Part shown: positions 49,599 through 58,010 of the stretch, piece after piece
How the letters are laid out: every line of letters starts with the position of its first letter
How positions within the stretch are numbered: the stretch's first letter is position 1
Source: Candidatus Centipeda massiliensis
GTDB taxonomy: Bacteria; Bacillota; Negativicutes; Selenomonadales; Selenomonadaceae
Reading direction: 5' to 3'
NCBI RefSeq assembly: GCF_900290285.1
Contig: NZ_LT985755.1
Coordinates: 138,431 to 202,430, forward strand
DNA: 64,000 nt
Position numbers and translations under genes: made by a program
Notes under the pieces: model-generated
Database searches by the model: none
What the model saw: the letters and a program-made list of their open reading frames with translations, nothing else
What the model was told of the DNA's origin: nothing

Positions 49599-50579
49599 CT
49601 ATTCCTTCTCACTCTTGGTTGCACGCAGGAAAAGCTGCGTGAGCTGCGCGCGCGGATCTTTCCCCTGTGTGACGATCTCGTAAACAGTCGCGGAGATGGG
49701 CAGATCGACACCGTACTCCGTTGAGAGCGCCATCAGAGCCTCTGCCGTATACACGCCCTCGGCGATCTTGTGAAAATCTCCCGCCGTACCGCGCACAACC
49801 GCCTCACCATAGCGGCGGTTGTTGCTGTGCGGAGAGAAGAGTGTCGCCTCGTAGTCGCCAAGATGGGACAGCCCATAGATGGTTTCCCCATCCCCGCCCA
49901 TGGCGCGTACGAGCCGCACGAGTTCACGCGTGCCGCGTGCCATGAGGGCCCCCTTGAGGCTGCCGTAGCCGAGTCCATCGAGCATACCAGCCGCAAGCCC
50001 CACGACGTTCTTTGCCGCCGCGCCGACCTCCGTCCCGAGAAGATCCTCTCCATAATAAAAGCGAATCAGAGGGCTTCCGAGTGCATCGACAAGCACGCGC
50101 AGCGCCGCCCTGTCCTCACCCGCGAGCACCATGCAGTTCGGAATGTCGCGTACAAAGTCCTGCACATGCCCGGGACCGACCCAGACGGCGGGCTGTACCG
50201 CCGCCCCCAGTTCCTCATGCACCACGGTCGTAAGGCGTTTCCCCGTGCCGATCTCAAGCCCCTTCATGCAGAGAATGACCTGCTTTTTCGCCAGCTCCTC
50301 TCCAAGCCCCTGCGCACGCAGATCACAGAGGAACGAGCGCAGTGCCTGTGCGTGAATGGAGATAATGACAATCTCCGCTGTACGGATCGCTGCCGCAAGA
50401 TCATCCGTCAAGAGGATCTCATCGGACAGCGTCAAAAATTCATTTGCCCGCGTGGCACACAGCTCGGCAAGATGCCCCGAACCCCTACGCCCCCAGAGCG
50501 TAACCGTATGCCCCACGCGATGTGCATACCACGCATGAAACGAGCCCCAACGCCCGCAGCCGAGGACAGATACTCTCAT
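49599..50579 (-). CDS. gpsA: NAD(P)-dependent glycerol-3-phosphate dehydrogenase
   Basis: A 326-residue enzyme that makes sn-glycerol-3-phosphate for phospholipids. The Rossmann motif is VSVLGCGRWGSFHAWYAHRV (residues 4-23). The catalytic Lys region is GTEVGAAAKNVVGLAAGMLD. Substrate-binding RxR/N pattern appears at SPHSNNRRYGEAVVRG. It is full length for GpsA. The ATG overlaps the stop of the upstream ThiF-like gene by four bases. Confidence 0.92.
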   Translation of the reverse strand: MRVSVLGCGRWGSFHAWYAHRVGHTVTLWGRRGSGHLAELCATRANEFLTLSDEILLTDDLAAAIRTAEIVIISIHAQALRSFLCDLRAQGLGEELAKKQVILCMKGLEIGTGKRLTTVVHEELGAAVQPAVWVGPGHVQDFVRDIPNCMVLAGEDRAALRVLVDALGSPLIRFYYGEDLLGTEVGAAAKNVVGLAAGMLDGLGYGSLKGALMARGTRELVRLVRAMGGDGETIYGLSHLGDYEATLFSPHSNNRRYGEAVVRGTAGDFHKIAEGVYTAEALMALSTEYGVDLPISATVYEIVTQGKDPRAQLTQLFLRATKSEKE

Positions 50580-51310
50580 GACGACACCTCCACTCGAATG
50601 TTCAGCAGATCGCGGACGACGGTGCCTGCCATAATGAGGCCTACCGCCGACGGCACAAAGGAAATACTTGCAGGGACGGTGTTTCGTCCTGCGACAGGCT
50701 GTTCCTCTCCTGTCACAGGGGTACGCGGACGTTCACGCGAGCAGACAACCTTGAGCCGCAGAACGCCATGCTCCTTGAGTTTCTTCCGCAGGATGCGCGC
50801 AAGCGGATCGCCCTTCGTGCGATAGATGTCCATGACCTCGAAAAGTGTCGGGTCGAGCTTATTCGCCGCCCCCATGCTCGCAATCATGGGAATCCCGCGC
50901 CGATGGCACTGCACGGCAAGGTCGATCTTTGCGGTCACGGTGTCTACGGCATCCAACACGTAGTCATAACGCTCGGGGAAGAAAGTGTGTGCCTCCTCGG
51001 GCTGATAGAATGCACGAATCTCACGCACCTCGCACACAGGGTTGATGGAGTGAACGCGCTGCGCCATTGTCTGCGTCTTCGGCGCACCTACCGTCTCACT
51101 GAGCGCGTGGATCTGCCGGTTGATATTCGTCACGTCAATCACATCATGATCCACGAGTGTCAGCCTGCCGACACCCGCACGGGCGAGAGCCTCCACTGCA
51201 TACGAACCGACACCGCCGATGCCAAACACCGCCACCGAGGAAGCGGCAAGGCGCTCCACCGCATCTCGTCCTACGAGCATCTCCGTCCGCGCAAAGCGCC
51301 GATCCCCCAT
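50576..51310 (-). CDS. tcdA: tRNA threonylcarbamoyladenosine dehydratase (TcdA/CsdL, ThiF-like)
   Basis: A 244-residue E1/ThiF-like protein. RFARTEMLVGRDAVERLAAS is the N-terminal family motif and VAVFGIGGVGSYAVEALARA the ATP-binding loop (Gly at 30-35); DVTNINRQIHAL carries the Arg/Asn residues of the adenylation site, and YDYVLDAVDTVTAKIDL follows. TcdA cyclises t6A to ct6A at position 37 of ANN-decoding tRNAs. The C-terminal anchor seen in E. coli is shortened to VGLIMAGTVVRDLLNI. A longer start at 51337 exists; ATG 51310 is preferred because the family begins near MGDRRFART. Confidence 0.88.
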   Translation of the reverse strand: MGDRRFARTEMLVGRDAVERLAASSVAVFGIGGVGSYAVEALARAGVGRLTLVDHDVIDVTNINRQIHALSETVGAPKTQTMAQRVHSINPVCEVREIRAFYQPEEAHTFFPERYDYVLDAVDTVTAKIDLAVQCHRRGIPMIASMGAANKLDPTLFEVMDIYRTKGDPLARILRKKLKEHGVLRLKVVCSRERPRTPVTGEEQPVAGRNTVPASISFVPSAVGLIMAGTVVRDLLNIRVEVSS

Positions 51311-51398
51311 ACCCTCTTCTCCCTCCCGCATCCACACACGTCAAAGAGCTGCGGCGGTATTCCCGCAGCAGCTCCTTTCCAACGAAATTATGTACCCC

Positions 51399-51815
51399 TT
51401 ATTTGACCACGAGCACAGGGCATTTCGACTGCTCCACAACGTACTGGCTGACGCTGCCAAGCAGAACCCCCTTGACGACACCAAGACCACGACTGCCCAT
51501 GACAATGAGATCAATGTCATTCGATTCCGCAAAGTCGAGAATGACCACCGCAGGCGAGCCCGTATCCGAGAACGACTCCTTCTCAACCCCTGCCGGTACC
51601 ATCTCAAGCGCACGGTCAAGGATAACGTTCCCCGCCTTCGTCACGGAGTCCAGAATCGCATCCGAGAGCACGGCATTGATCGCAAGCTGGTTGATATTCG
51701 CGACATAGAGAAAATTCAGCTTCGCTCCGCAGACCTGCGCGAGCGTGGCAGCTTTTTCAATGGCGCGGTCAGCTCCCTCGGAGCCATCCACCGGCACTAA
51801 AAAATTCTTCATCAT
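51399..51815 (-). CDS. universal stress protein UspA family
   Basis: A 138-residue single-domain UspA protein. NFLVPVDGSEGADRAIEKAA is the first strand and helix, and the ATP-binding motif G-x2-G-x9-G-(S/T) is present as GSRGLGVVKGVLLGSVSQYV. This type binds ATP. It lies 43 bp after another usp gene on the same strand, so the two form an operon. AGGAGG precedes the ATG. Confidence 0.9.
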   Translation of the reverse strand: MMKNFLVPVDGSEGADRAIEKAATLAQVCGAKLNFLYVANINQLAINAVLSDAILDSVTKAGNVILDRALEMVPAGVEKESFSDTGSPAVVILDFAESNDIDLIVMGSRGLGVVKGVLLGSVSQYVVEQSKCPVLVVK

Positions 51816-51858
51816 GGCAGTTCCTCCTCACTTTACAGAACATAAACCATATCAATAA

Positions 51859-52308
51859 CTACTCCGCGCCCCCTGCAATCATGACGCTGGAATGCGCGTG
51901 CTCCAAAACGGTCTGCGTAACACTTCCAAGCAGAAAGCCGCTCACGCGGGAGCGCTTGCGTCCACCGATGACAACAAGACCAATGCTCATCTCGTCAATG
52001 AAGCGCAGGATCTCATCGGCCGGTGTCCCCGCACGATGTGCGCGTTCACGCGGTACCTCGTCGGGCAGCCATGCAAGGGCAGCAGCAAAGATCTCGTGTG
52101 CTTCCTCCGCTGCCGGACGCACAATACTCGCGGGCAGCCACGACACATCTCCCTCGTCCGTACTCTTGTCAAACGGAGACACATAGAGCAAGTACACAGT
52201 TGAATGTACGGCGTGCGCAAATTCACCTGCCACGCGGACAGCGCGCAGGGACTCCTGCGATCCGTCCACAGGGACAAGGATGCGTGCGTATTTCAGATGT
52301 TGTTCCAT
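51859..52308 (-). CDS. universal stress protein UspA family, first of two
   Basis: A 149-residue UspA protein: ARILVPVDGSQESLRAVRVA at the start and GGRKRSRVSGFLLGSVTQTV at the end, again with a G-x2-x-G-x9-GS ATP-binding pattern (GGRKRSRVSGFLLGS, slightly degenerate in its first Gly spacing). A central acidic loop (SPFDKSTDEGDVSWLP) is longer than in its partner. ATG with GGAGGTG seven bases before. Paired Usp genes often respond to starvation, oxidative or membrane stress; no specific regulator is visible. Confidence 0.88.
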   Translation of the reverse strand: MEQHLKYARILVPVDGSQESLRAVRVAGEFAHAVHSTVYLLYVSPFDKSTDEGDVSWLPASIVRPAAEEAHEIFAAALAWLPDEVPRERAHRAGTPADEILRFIDEMSIGLVVIGGRKRSRVSGFLLGSVTQTVLEHAHSSVMIAGGAE

Positions 52309-52478
52309 TGCACACCTCCACACCTCCCGTCCCGCCTTGTTTGATTTATTTATTCGCGAAATTCTGTCAAACTCCTTCTTTATTCCGACGATTATTCATG
52401 CGGACGAAAATAAATTGACGTGCCCCACCGAAAATGATAGACTGACTCTACATAAGTGGATTTGGGGAGGCAATATTT

Positions 52479-53726
52479 ATGGGAGAAGAGCAAAGAGTGC
52501 CAACAGATGAGGAAATTGTTGCGGCGACGGGCATCTCGGATCTATATGCCGCAGCCAAGAGGCTCGAAGGCATTGTGCGAAAGACTCCACTGACATACAG
52601 TGAATTCTTCTCCGACAACGCAGGCAACGAGGTCTATCTAAAGCTTGAAAATCTGCAAACAACGGGTGCGTTCAAGCTGCGCGGTGCATACAACCGCATC
52701 TCCATGCTCACGGAAGAGGAAAAGGCGCGCGGCGTCATTACCGCCTCTGCGGGCAACCACGCGCAGGGCGTTGCTTATGCTTCGCAGAAACTCGGTGTAA
52801 ACGCCGTAATCTGTATGCCCGCCACGACCCCGATCCTCAAAGTCGAGGCGACACGCGCACTCGGTGCGACAGTGATCCTCCACGGCAACGGATTCGACGA
52901 TGCCTACGCGCACAGTCTCAAGCTGCAAAAGGAAAAAGGCTACGTCTACATCCACCCGTTCAATGACCGTGATGTACTCGTCGGACAGGGCACCATCGCG
53001 CTTGAGATCATCGACGCGCTCAAGGACATAGATGCCATTCTCGTCCCCATCGGCGGCGGCGGTCTTGCCTCGGGCATTGCACTCGCGGTGAAGCTCGTCA
53101 ATCCGCAGGTAAAGGTCATCGGTGTGGAGCCGGAAAATGCTGCCTGCATGAAGGCGGCACTCTCCTGCGGACGCACGATCACCCTCCCCTCTGCCGACAC
53201 GGTTGCCGACGGCTGTGCCGTACGCACCGCCGGAAATCTGACACTCGAATTCTGCCGCCGCTATCTCGATGAGATCATCACCGTCTCCGAGATGGAGATC
53301 ATGAGCGCCCTGCTCTCCCTCATTGAAAAGCACAAACTCATTGCCGAGGGTGCGGGGGTTCTCTCGCTCGCGGCACTCAGCAAGCTGCGCATGAAGGATA
53401 AAAAAGTTGCTGCCCTAATAAGCGGAGGCAACATTGACATCTCCACCATCTCCGCCCTCATCTCGAAGGCACTCATCTCGCGCGGCAGAGTATTCCGCTT
53501 CTCCGTCCAGCTTCCCGACAAGCCGGGTCAGCTGCTCACCGTCGCTCAGATCCTGACCGAGCAGGATGCAAACGTCATTCGCCTCGATCACGATCAGACG
53601 ATGGTAACGGACAGCTTCCAGAAGGTGCAGCTCACCGTCACCGTTGAGACGCATGGGCAGGAACATATCAATCACATTGTCGCCGCCCTCGCAGCGAACG
53701 GATTTGAGATTACGAAGATTTACTAG
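52479..53726 (+). CDS. ilvA: threonine ammonia-lyase with ACT domain
   Basis: A 415-residue PLP enzyme that turns threonine into 2-oxobutanoate, the entry to isoleucine synthesis. The PLP Lys is Lys66 in TTGAFKLRGAYN. ASAGNHAQGVAYAS binds substrate, and VPIGGGGLASGIAL is the glycine-rich phosphate loop. Residues about 335-412 are an ACT domain (FSVQLPDKPGQLLTVAQILT) as in the IlvA/TdcB forms from Firmicutes of around 400 residues, giving possible allosteric control. An ArsR-family gene follows after 15 bp on the same strand. Confidence 0.92.
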   Translation: MGEEQRVPTDEEIVAATGISDLYAAAKRLEGIVRKTPLTYSEFFSDNAGNEVYLKLENLQTTGAFKLRGAYNRISMLTEEEKARGVITASAGNHAQGVAYASQKLGVNAVICMPATTPILKVEATRALGATVILHGNGFDDAYAHSLKLQKEKGYVYIHPFNDRDVLVGQGTIALEIIDALKDIDAILVPIGGGGLASGIALAVKLVNPQVKVIGVEPENAACMKAALSCGRTITLPSADTVADGCAVRTAGNLTLEFCRRYLDEIITVSEMEIMSALLSLIEKHKLIAEGAGVLSLAALSKLRMKDKKVAALISGGNIDISTISALISKALISRGRVFRFSVQLPDKPGQLLTVAQILTEQDANVIRLDHDQTMVTDSFQKVQLTVTVETHGQEHINHIVAALAANGFEITKIY

Positions 53727-53741
53727 AAAGGACACCCACGC

Positions 53742-54053
53742 ATGACTGCCGCCCCACTGAAATGTATCGATCAGGATACGGCACAGCATCTTGCCGACCT
53801 CTTTAAGATCCTCGGCGATCCTACCCGCATCAAGATCCTCGCGCTGCTCGCTGCGGCGGAGGAGCTGCGTGTCTACGACATCGCGGACAGCCTCATGATG
53901 GGGCAGTCCGCCATCTCTCATCAGCTCCGTGTTCTCCGCACCGCCCGTCTCGTAAAATTTCACCGCGACGGCAAGGAAGTGCTCTACTCCATTGACGACG
54001 ATCATGTCCTGAAGCTGCTGGGACAGGGACTCGAACACGTTCAGCACACATAG
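53742..54053 (+). CDS. ArsR/SmtB-family HTH regulator
   Basis: A 103-residue winged-helix repressor: LADLFKILGDPTRIKILALL, then YDIADSLMMGQSAISHQLRV, LRTARLVKFHRDGKEVLYSI. There is no ELCVCDL-type Cys box of the arsenic sensors; the alpha-5 end DDDHVLKLLGQGLEHVQHT carries Asp and His residues that could bind zinc, as in SmtB/CzrA. No metal transporter is adjacent. The stop TAG is the very point where the MITE inserted, and it may have been recreated by the target duplication. Confidence 0.85.
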   Translation: MTAAPLKCIDQDTAQHLADLFKILGDPTRIKILALLAAAEELRVYDIADSLMMGQSAISHQLRVLRTARLVKFHRDGKEVLYSIDDDHVLKLLGQGLEHVQHT

Positions 54054-54212
54054 GGAATCGCTGATAAAATAGACCCTCAGATTGACGTAGATTTTTTCGT
54101 CCGAACAAGGAGGCAAATCCTCCACATAGCAGGGCTATGTGGAGGATTCTAGGGCACAGTATGGGCAAAAAAGATGCGTCAAGATGGCGTGGCTGAAGTT
54201 ATCAGTGCTTCC
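54054..54212. repeat. MITE copy 3 (159 bp) at the arsR-type stop codon
   Basis: Ends GGAATCGCTGATAAAAT and GGAAGCACTGATAA. The flanks are ATAG (54050-54053) and CTAG (54213-54216), a one-base-diverged duplication. The centre forms a near-perfect hairpin, ATCCTCCACATAGC with GCTATGTGGAGGAT, so a transcript leaving the ArsR gene would fold strongly here. Confidence 0.85.
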
Positions 54213-54238
54213 CTAGCTCCACGAAAGGAAGTTGTCTC

Positions 54239-54973
54239 ATGAAATACCGCATCGTCCTCTGCACCGGTATTGCCCTGCTGTTTGCCGTCAGCACCGCATT
54301 CGCCTCCCCCACGCTGCGTGAGGGATCCCACGGGCATGAGGTGCTCGTCCTGCAGCAGGCACTTCAAAGTGCAGGCTACAATGTCAAGAGCACGGACGGC
54401 ATCTTTGGCAAGGATACGGAGCGTGCCGTTGCCGAATTCCAGCGCGACAACAAGATCAAGATCACGGGTGTCGTCAACAGTGCCACATGGCACGCCCTCA
54501 AAAATGCGCCGGCAAAGCGCCCATGGGGCATTGATGTGCCTGCACCTCCCGCCGAAAAAAATTTCCCGCTTGCACCAAACGGAACGACCATTCTGCCCGC
54601 AAGCAAGGTATCCGATGTGATCAAAACGGCGAAGTCCTACATGGGCACGCCATACATTTTCGGCGGTGCGACACCGAAGGGCTTTGACTGCTCGGGCTAC
54701 CTGCAATACGTCTTCCAGAAGCATGGGATTACAATCCCGCGCACGGCCGACGAGCAGTACAAGCTCGGACTTCGGACAAAGAGTACAAAGGAACTCGTGC
54801 CCGGAGATCTCGTATTTTTTGAAACCTATGAAAAGGGCGCGTCCCACTGCGGCATCTACCTCGGCAAGGGCGAGTTCATCCATGCCTCCACGAGCAAGGG
54901 CGTACGTGTCGACGCACTCACGAACGACTACTGGAAGCCGCGTTTTCTCGGCGGCAAGCATATTGTAAAGTAA
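54239..54973 (+). CDS. exported NlpC/P60 hydrolase with peptidoglycan-binding domain
   Basis: A 244-residue secreted cell-wall enzyme. Signal peptide IVLCTGIALLFAVSTAFA. PG_binding_1 at about 25-88 (LREGSHGHEVLVLQQALQSA, DGIFGKDTERAVAEFQ). NlpC/P60 catalytic domain at about 125-244 with Cys151 (GFDCSGYLQYVF), His203 (GASHCGIYLG) and the polar third residue His215 (GEFIHAS). It cuts the D-Glu-diaminoacid bond or similar in stem peptides. All catalytic residues are intact. GAAAGGAAG precedes the ATG; its promoter region now includes the MITE. Confidence 0.92.
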   Translation: MKYRIVLCTGIALLFAVSTAFASPTLREGSHGHEVLVLQQALQSAGYNVKSTDGIFGKDTERAVAEFQRDNKIKITGVVNSATWHALKNAPAKRPWGIDVPAPPAEKNFPLAPNGTTILPASKVSDVIKTAKSYMGTPYIFGGATPKGFDCSGYLQYVFQKHGITIPRTADEQYKLGLRTKSTKELVPGDLVFFETYEKGASHCGIYLGKGEFIHASTSKGVRVDALTNDYWKPRFLGGKHIVK

Positions 54974-55002
54974 ACGGGAGACAAAGGAAGGGTCGGGTTC
55001 AT

Positions 55003-56430
55003 ATGACACAGCTTTTTTTCCGCCTCGCTGTCGTTGTTCTCCTTGTTTCTGCTGCAGCTTCGGCAACGGTATGTGCAGAGGAGCAGCAGACAGATCCCTA
55101 TCATGTAGACTGGAAAGAACCGCAGACACGCCGCATTGAAGTCCAACGTCCTCCAACCATGGAAACATGGGGCGTTGTGAAACAAGGTGATGTGCAAACG
55201 AAATTTCTGCGTTCCATCCCCTATTTATATAGTTCCTATGAACTGCACGAAATCCATACGAACGGCAACGTCGAATATCTTTTTCATGTGCAGGTTGAGC
55301 ACGGCAGCGACGGAACAGTGCCGCGCCTCACCATCGGCACGAAAGAGGACACGGCATTTGAATTGACGGCTGTCCCTGCAGCGGAGCTCAAAACCATCCC
55401 ATCCAAGGACTATACCGACTATTGGTATCGCGCCGGCGATCTCTCCCGTTGGGCAGCACTTGAGGAGGCAGCAAAGAAAGGGAAGGTAAACGCATACTTC
55501 TATCATTCCCCGAACGGCAAGGCAAGCCGTGATGAGATCTCTCCTCTCGTAAAACGTATTCCGCATTGGCTCACGCTGCCCATCGAGGAATGCAATGCGT
55601 ACGGACCAAAGTACAGCGTCTTCTATCCGGGGATGCCGGCAAAAGAGCTGCGCGATGCCATCGCCTACCGCTCGAACGCGCATTATGACAGCGGGCGCGC
55701 CAAAACGTCGAATAAATATGTCTTTTCCGATGTGGGAAACCTCCCCTCATTCGCCTTGCATCCGCCCTTGTCCATAGCAGAGGTACACTATGTAACATTC
55801 CGAGAAGAACCTGCGGGAACATGGGTGAATTGGGACTACTGGGAGCCCATGTCGAGCGGCATTCACCCGCTCGACACGATTGGATACATCACGCAGGCAG
55901 TCTACGCGGATCTCTATCCGACAAAGTACTACGGCTTTACACTGAGAGGACACGCTGAGAAACAAAAATGGATCATTGACACCGTTGATACGAAGCGGCA
56001 TCCGGAACTCGCGTCAGTTACACCGGGCGATGTCATCAAATCCCTCAATGGGATTCCGGTCGACGGCTATCCGAAATACGTTGCCGAATACCTCATGTTC
56101 TACAGCGACCTTGGCGATTTGAACCTCGTACTTGAAAACAAAGAGTCAGGACTCTATGAGGTTACCGTATGCTCTTTGATCCATCTGCCGCTGCCGGCGA
56201 TTGACTATGCGGCAGAGAACGAAAAGTCAAAGCTCCGCTATACGAAAAAATCAATCACGGAGTTCCGGCCGGACGGAGCCGTCCCCTTTGAGATCTTTGA
56301 TCCTCTCGGGAATCCCGCCGCTCATATAGAATCTCCGCGGACGGATTGGATTCTCGAACATTTTCATGCACAGAGACCGCACACTATGCCGCTCGGCAAA
56401 TATTTTGCCGCAGCCGCCCCGCAATATTGA
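55003..56430 (+). CDS. exported protein with PDZ-like C-terminal segment, unknown function
   Basis: A 475-residue protein with signal peptide (LAVVVLLVSAAASATVCA). I do not recognise the N-terminal 300 residues; they are rich in Tyr, Trp and Pro (DYTDYWYRAGDLSRWAALEE, VNWDYWEPMSSGIHPLD). Residues about 335-390 look like a PDZ domain: LASVTPGDVIKSLNGIPVDG followed by YLMFYSDLGDLNLVLENKES, with the GD-x-I-x-x-LNG pattern. No protease motif is seen. It follows the NlpC/P60 gene by 30 bp and may act with it on the envelope. Its stop codon overlaps the -35 box of the next tRNA promoter. Confidence 0.6.
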   Translation: MTQLFFRLAVVVLLVSAAASATVCAEEQQTDPYHVDWKEPQTRRIEVQRPPTMETWGVVKQGDVQTKFLRSIPYLYSSYELHEIHTNGNVEYLFHVQVEHGSDGTVPRLTIGTKEDTAFELTAVPAAELKTIPSKDYTDYWYRAGDLSRWAALEEAAKKGKVNAYFYHSPNGKASRDEISPLVKRIPHWLTLPIEECNAYGPKYSVFYPGMPAKELRDAIAYRSNAHYDSGRAKTSNKYVFSDVGNLPSFALHPPLSIAEVHYVTFREEPAGTWVNWDYWEPMSSGIHPLDTIGYITQAVYADLYPTKYYGFTLRGHAEKQKWIIDTVDTKRHPELASVTPGDVIKSLNGIPVDGYPKYVAEYLMFYSDLGDLNLVLENKESGLYEVTVCSLIHLPLPAIDYAAENEKSKLRYTKKSITEFRPDGAVPFEIFDPLGNPAAHIESPRTDWILEHFHAQRPHTMPLGKYFAAAAPQY

Positions 56431-56455
56431 CTTTTCCCGCTGCGCTCATTATAAT
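56427..56455 (+). promoter_or_regulatory. promoter of the tRNA-Pro/tRNA-Arg pair
   Basis: TTGACT, a 17-bp spacer and TATAAT, eleven bases before the tRNA-Pro. The -35 hexamer includes the TGA stop of the preceding gene. Confidence 0.8.
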
Positions 56456-56465
56456 AGTGCGGTAT

Positions 56466-56542
<77 letters not shown>

Positions 56543-56544
56543 TT

Positions 56545-56621
<77 letters not shown>

Positions 56622-56726
56622 TTGAAGATAACCGTATCGCGTGCTGCGATACGGTTTTTTGCTGTGCTCATTTACGCACAAAAAAACGGATGTAAAACCT
56701 GCTCTTACATCCGCTGAAATTCAATA

Positions 56727-56802
<76 letters not shown>

Positions 56803-56826
56803 GCGCATTTCGCGCTGACAAAGGGT

Positions 56827-56855
56827 AGTATAGCGAAAAGCGCGTGCATTGTCAA
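56827..56855 (-). promoter_or_regulatory. promoter of tRNA-Ala
   Basis: On the minus strand TTGACA, a 17-bp spacer and TATACT. Confidence 0.75.
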
Positions 56856-56894
56856 GGCTGAATTTTCGGTGCACAGGTGCGCCGATTGCGTCCC

Positions 56895-57902
56895 TCACCC
56901 CTCTGCATTGCGTTTCTCATACGCCCCGCTCAAAATGTCTGCCCACCATGGTTCGTGTGCCTGATACCATGCGATCGTCGCCTGAATGCCGTCGTCGAAC
57001 TTCGTCGTAGGCTGCCAGCCGAGCGTGCGACCAATCTTCGTCGGGTCAATCGCATAGCGGCGGTCATGCCCCTTGCGGTCGGTGACGTAGGCGATCTGCT
57101 CCTCCCCTTTGCCGAGTGCCTTTAGAATCGTACGGACGACCTCGATGTTTGACCGCTCATTGTGCCCACCGACATTGTAGACCTCCCCCTCCGCGCCGCG
57201 CCGCATGATTGCGTCGATGGCACTACAGTGGTCGTCAACGTGCAGCCAGTCGCGCACATTCAGCCCATCGCCGTAGACGGGCAGCTTCTCCCCCTGCATC
57301 GCGCGGATCATCATGAGCGGGATAAGCTTCTCGGGGAACTGATACGCACCGTAGTTGTTCGAGCAGCGCGAGATCGTCACGGGCACGCCGTAGGTGCGCG
57401 CATACGCCTGCACAATGAGATCGGCGGACGCCTTCGATGAGGAATAGGGACTCGATGCGTGGAGGGGTGTTTCCTCCGTAAAGAGGAGATCCGGACGGTC
57501 AAGCGGCAGATCACCGTAGACCTCATCGGTCGATACCTGATGATAGCGTTTGATGCCGTACTTGCGGCAGGCATCCAGCAGCACGCTCGTCCCAATGACA
57601 TTCGTCTGCAGAAAGATCTCCGGATTTTCGATGGAGCGATCCACATGGGACTCCGCCGCAAAGTTCACCACAATATCCGGCTGCTCACGTTCAAAGAGTG
57701 CATAGACCGCCGCGCGGTCCGCAATGTCACCGCGCACAAACGAGAACTGCGGATTCTTCTGTGCCGCATCGAGTGTCGCCAGATTCCCCGCATAGGTCAG
57801 CGCATCATAGCAGATGATACGATCCTCCGGATGCTCACGCAGTTCGTAGTAGACAAAATTTGCGCCGATAAATCCCGCGCCGCCCGTGACAATAATCTTC
57901 AT
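56895..57902 (-). CDS. rfbB: dTDP-glucose 4,6-dehydratase
   Basis: A 335-residue extended short-chain dehydrogenase. The NAD+ motif is VTGGAGFIGANF, the catalytic Thr/Asp/Glu triad is in YHQVSTDEVYGDLP, and the Tyr-x3-Lys pair in YSSSKASADL. It converts dTDP-glucose to the 4-keto-6-deoxy sugar for rhamnose or other envelope sugars. Other dTDP-sugar genes are not adjacent, so it stands alone at this site. Cytoplasmic; full length for RfbB/RmlB. Confidence 0.93.
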   Translation of the reverse strand: MKIIVTGGAGFIGANFVYYELREHPEDRIICYDALTYAGNLATLDAAQKNPQFSFVRGDIADRAAVYALFEREQPDIVVNFAAESHVDRSIENPEIFLQTNVIGTSVLLDACRKYGIKRYHQVSTDEVYGDLPLDRPDLLFTEETPLHASSPYSSSKASADLIVQAYARTYGVPVTISRCSNNYGAYQFPEKLIPLMMIRAMQGEKLPVYGDGLNVRDWLHVDDHCSAIDAIMRRGAEGEVYNVGGHNERSNIEVVRTILKALGKGEEQIAYVTDRKGHDRRYAIDPTKIGRTLGWQPTTKFDDGIQATIAWYQAHEPWWADILSGAYEKRNAEG

Positions 57903-57962
57903 AGATTTTCGCTCCTTTTCTTCTTTAAAGATGATTCGACGCCCTTCCCCTTTTTCCTTTTA

Positions 57963-57992
57963 TTTACAGAACACAAACAAATGTGCTATACT
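57963..57992 (+). promoter_or_regulatory. promoter of the Y-family polymerase operon
   Basis: TTTACA, an 18-bp spacer and TATACT, then AGGAGGG. I see no clear LexA box of the Gram-positive GAACN4GTTC type. Confidence 0.5.
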
Positions 57993-58010
57993 ATAACAGG
58001 AGGGATGAAC

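Noticed and set aside
57459-58010. N-terminal extension of the Y-family polymerase
   Set aside because: The upstream frame overlaps rfbB antisense and lacks a ribosome site; the family starts at YIAIDLKAFF just after AGGAGGG.
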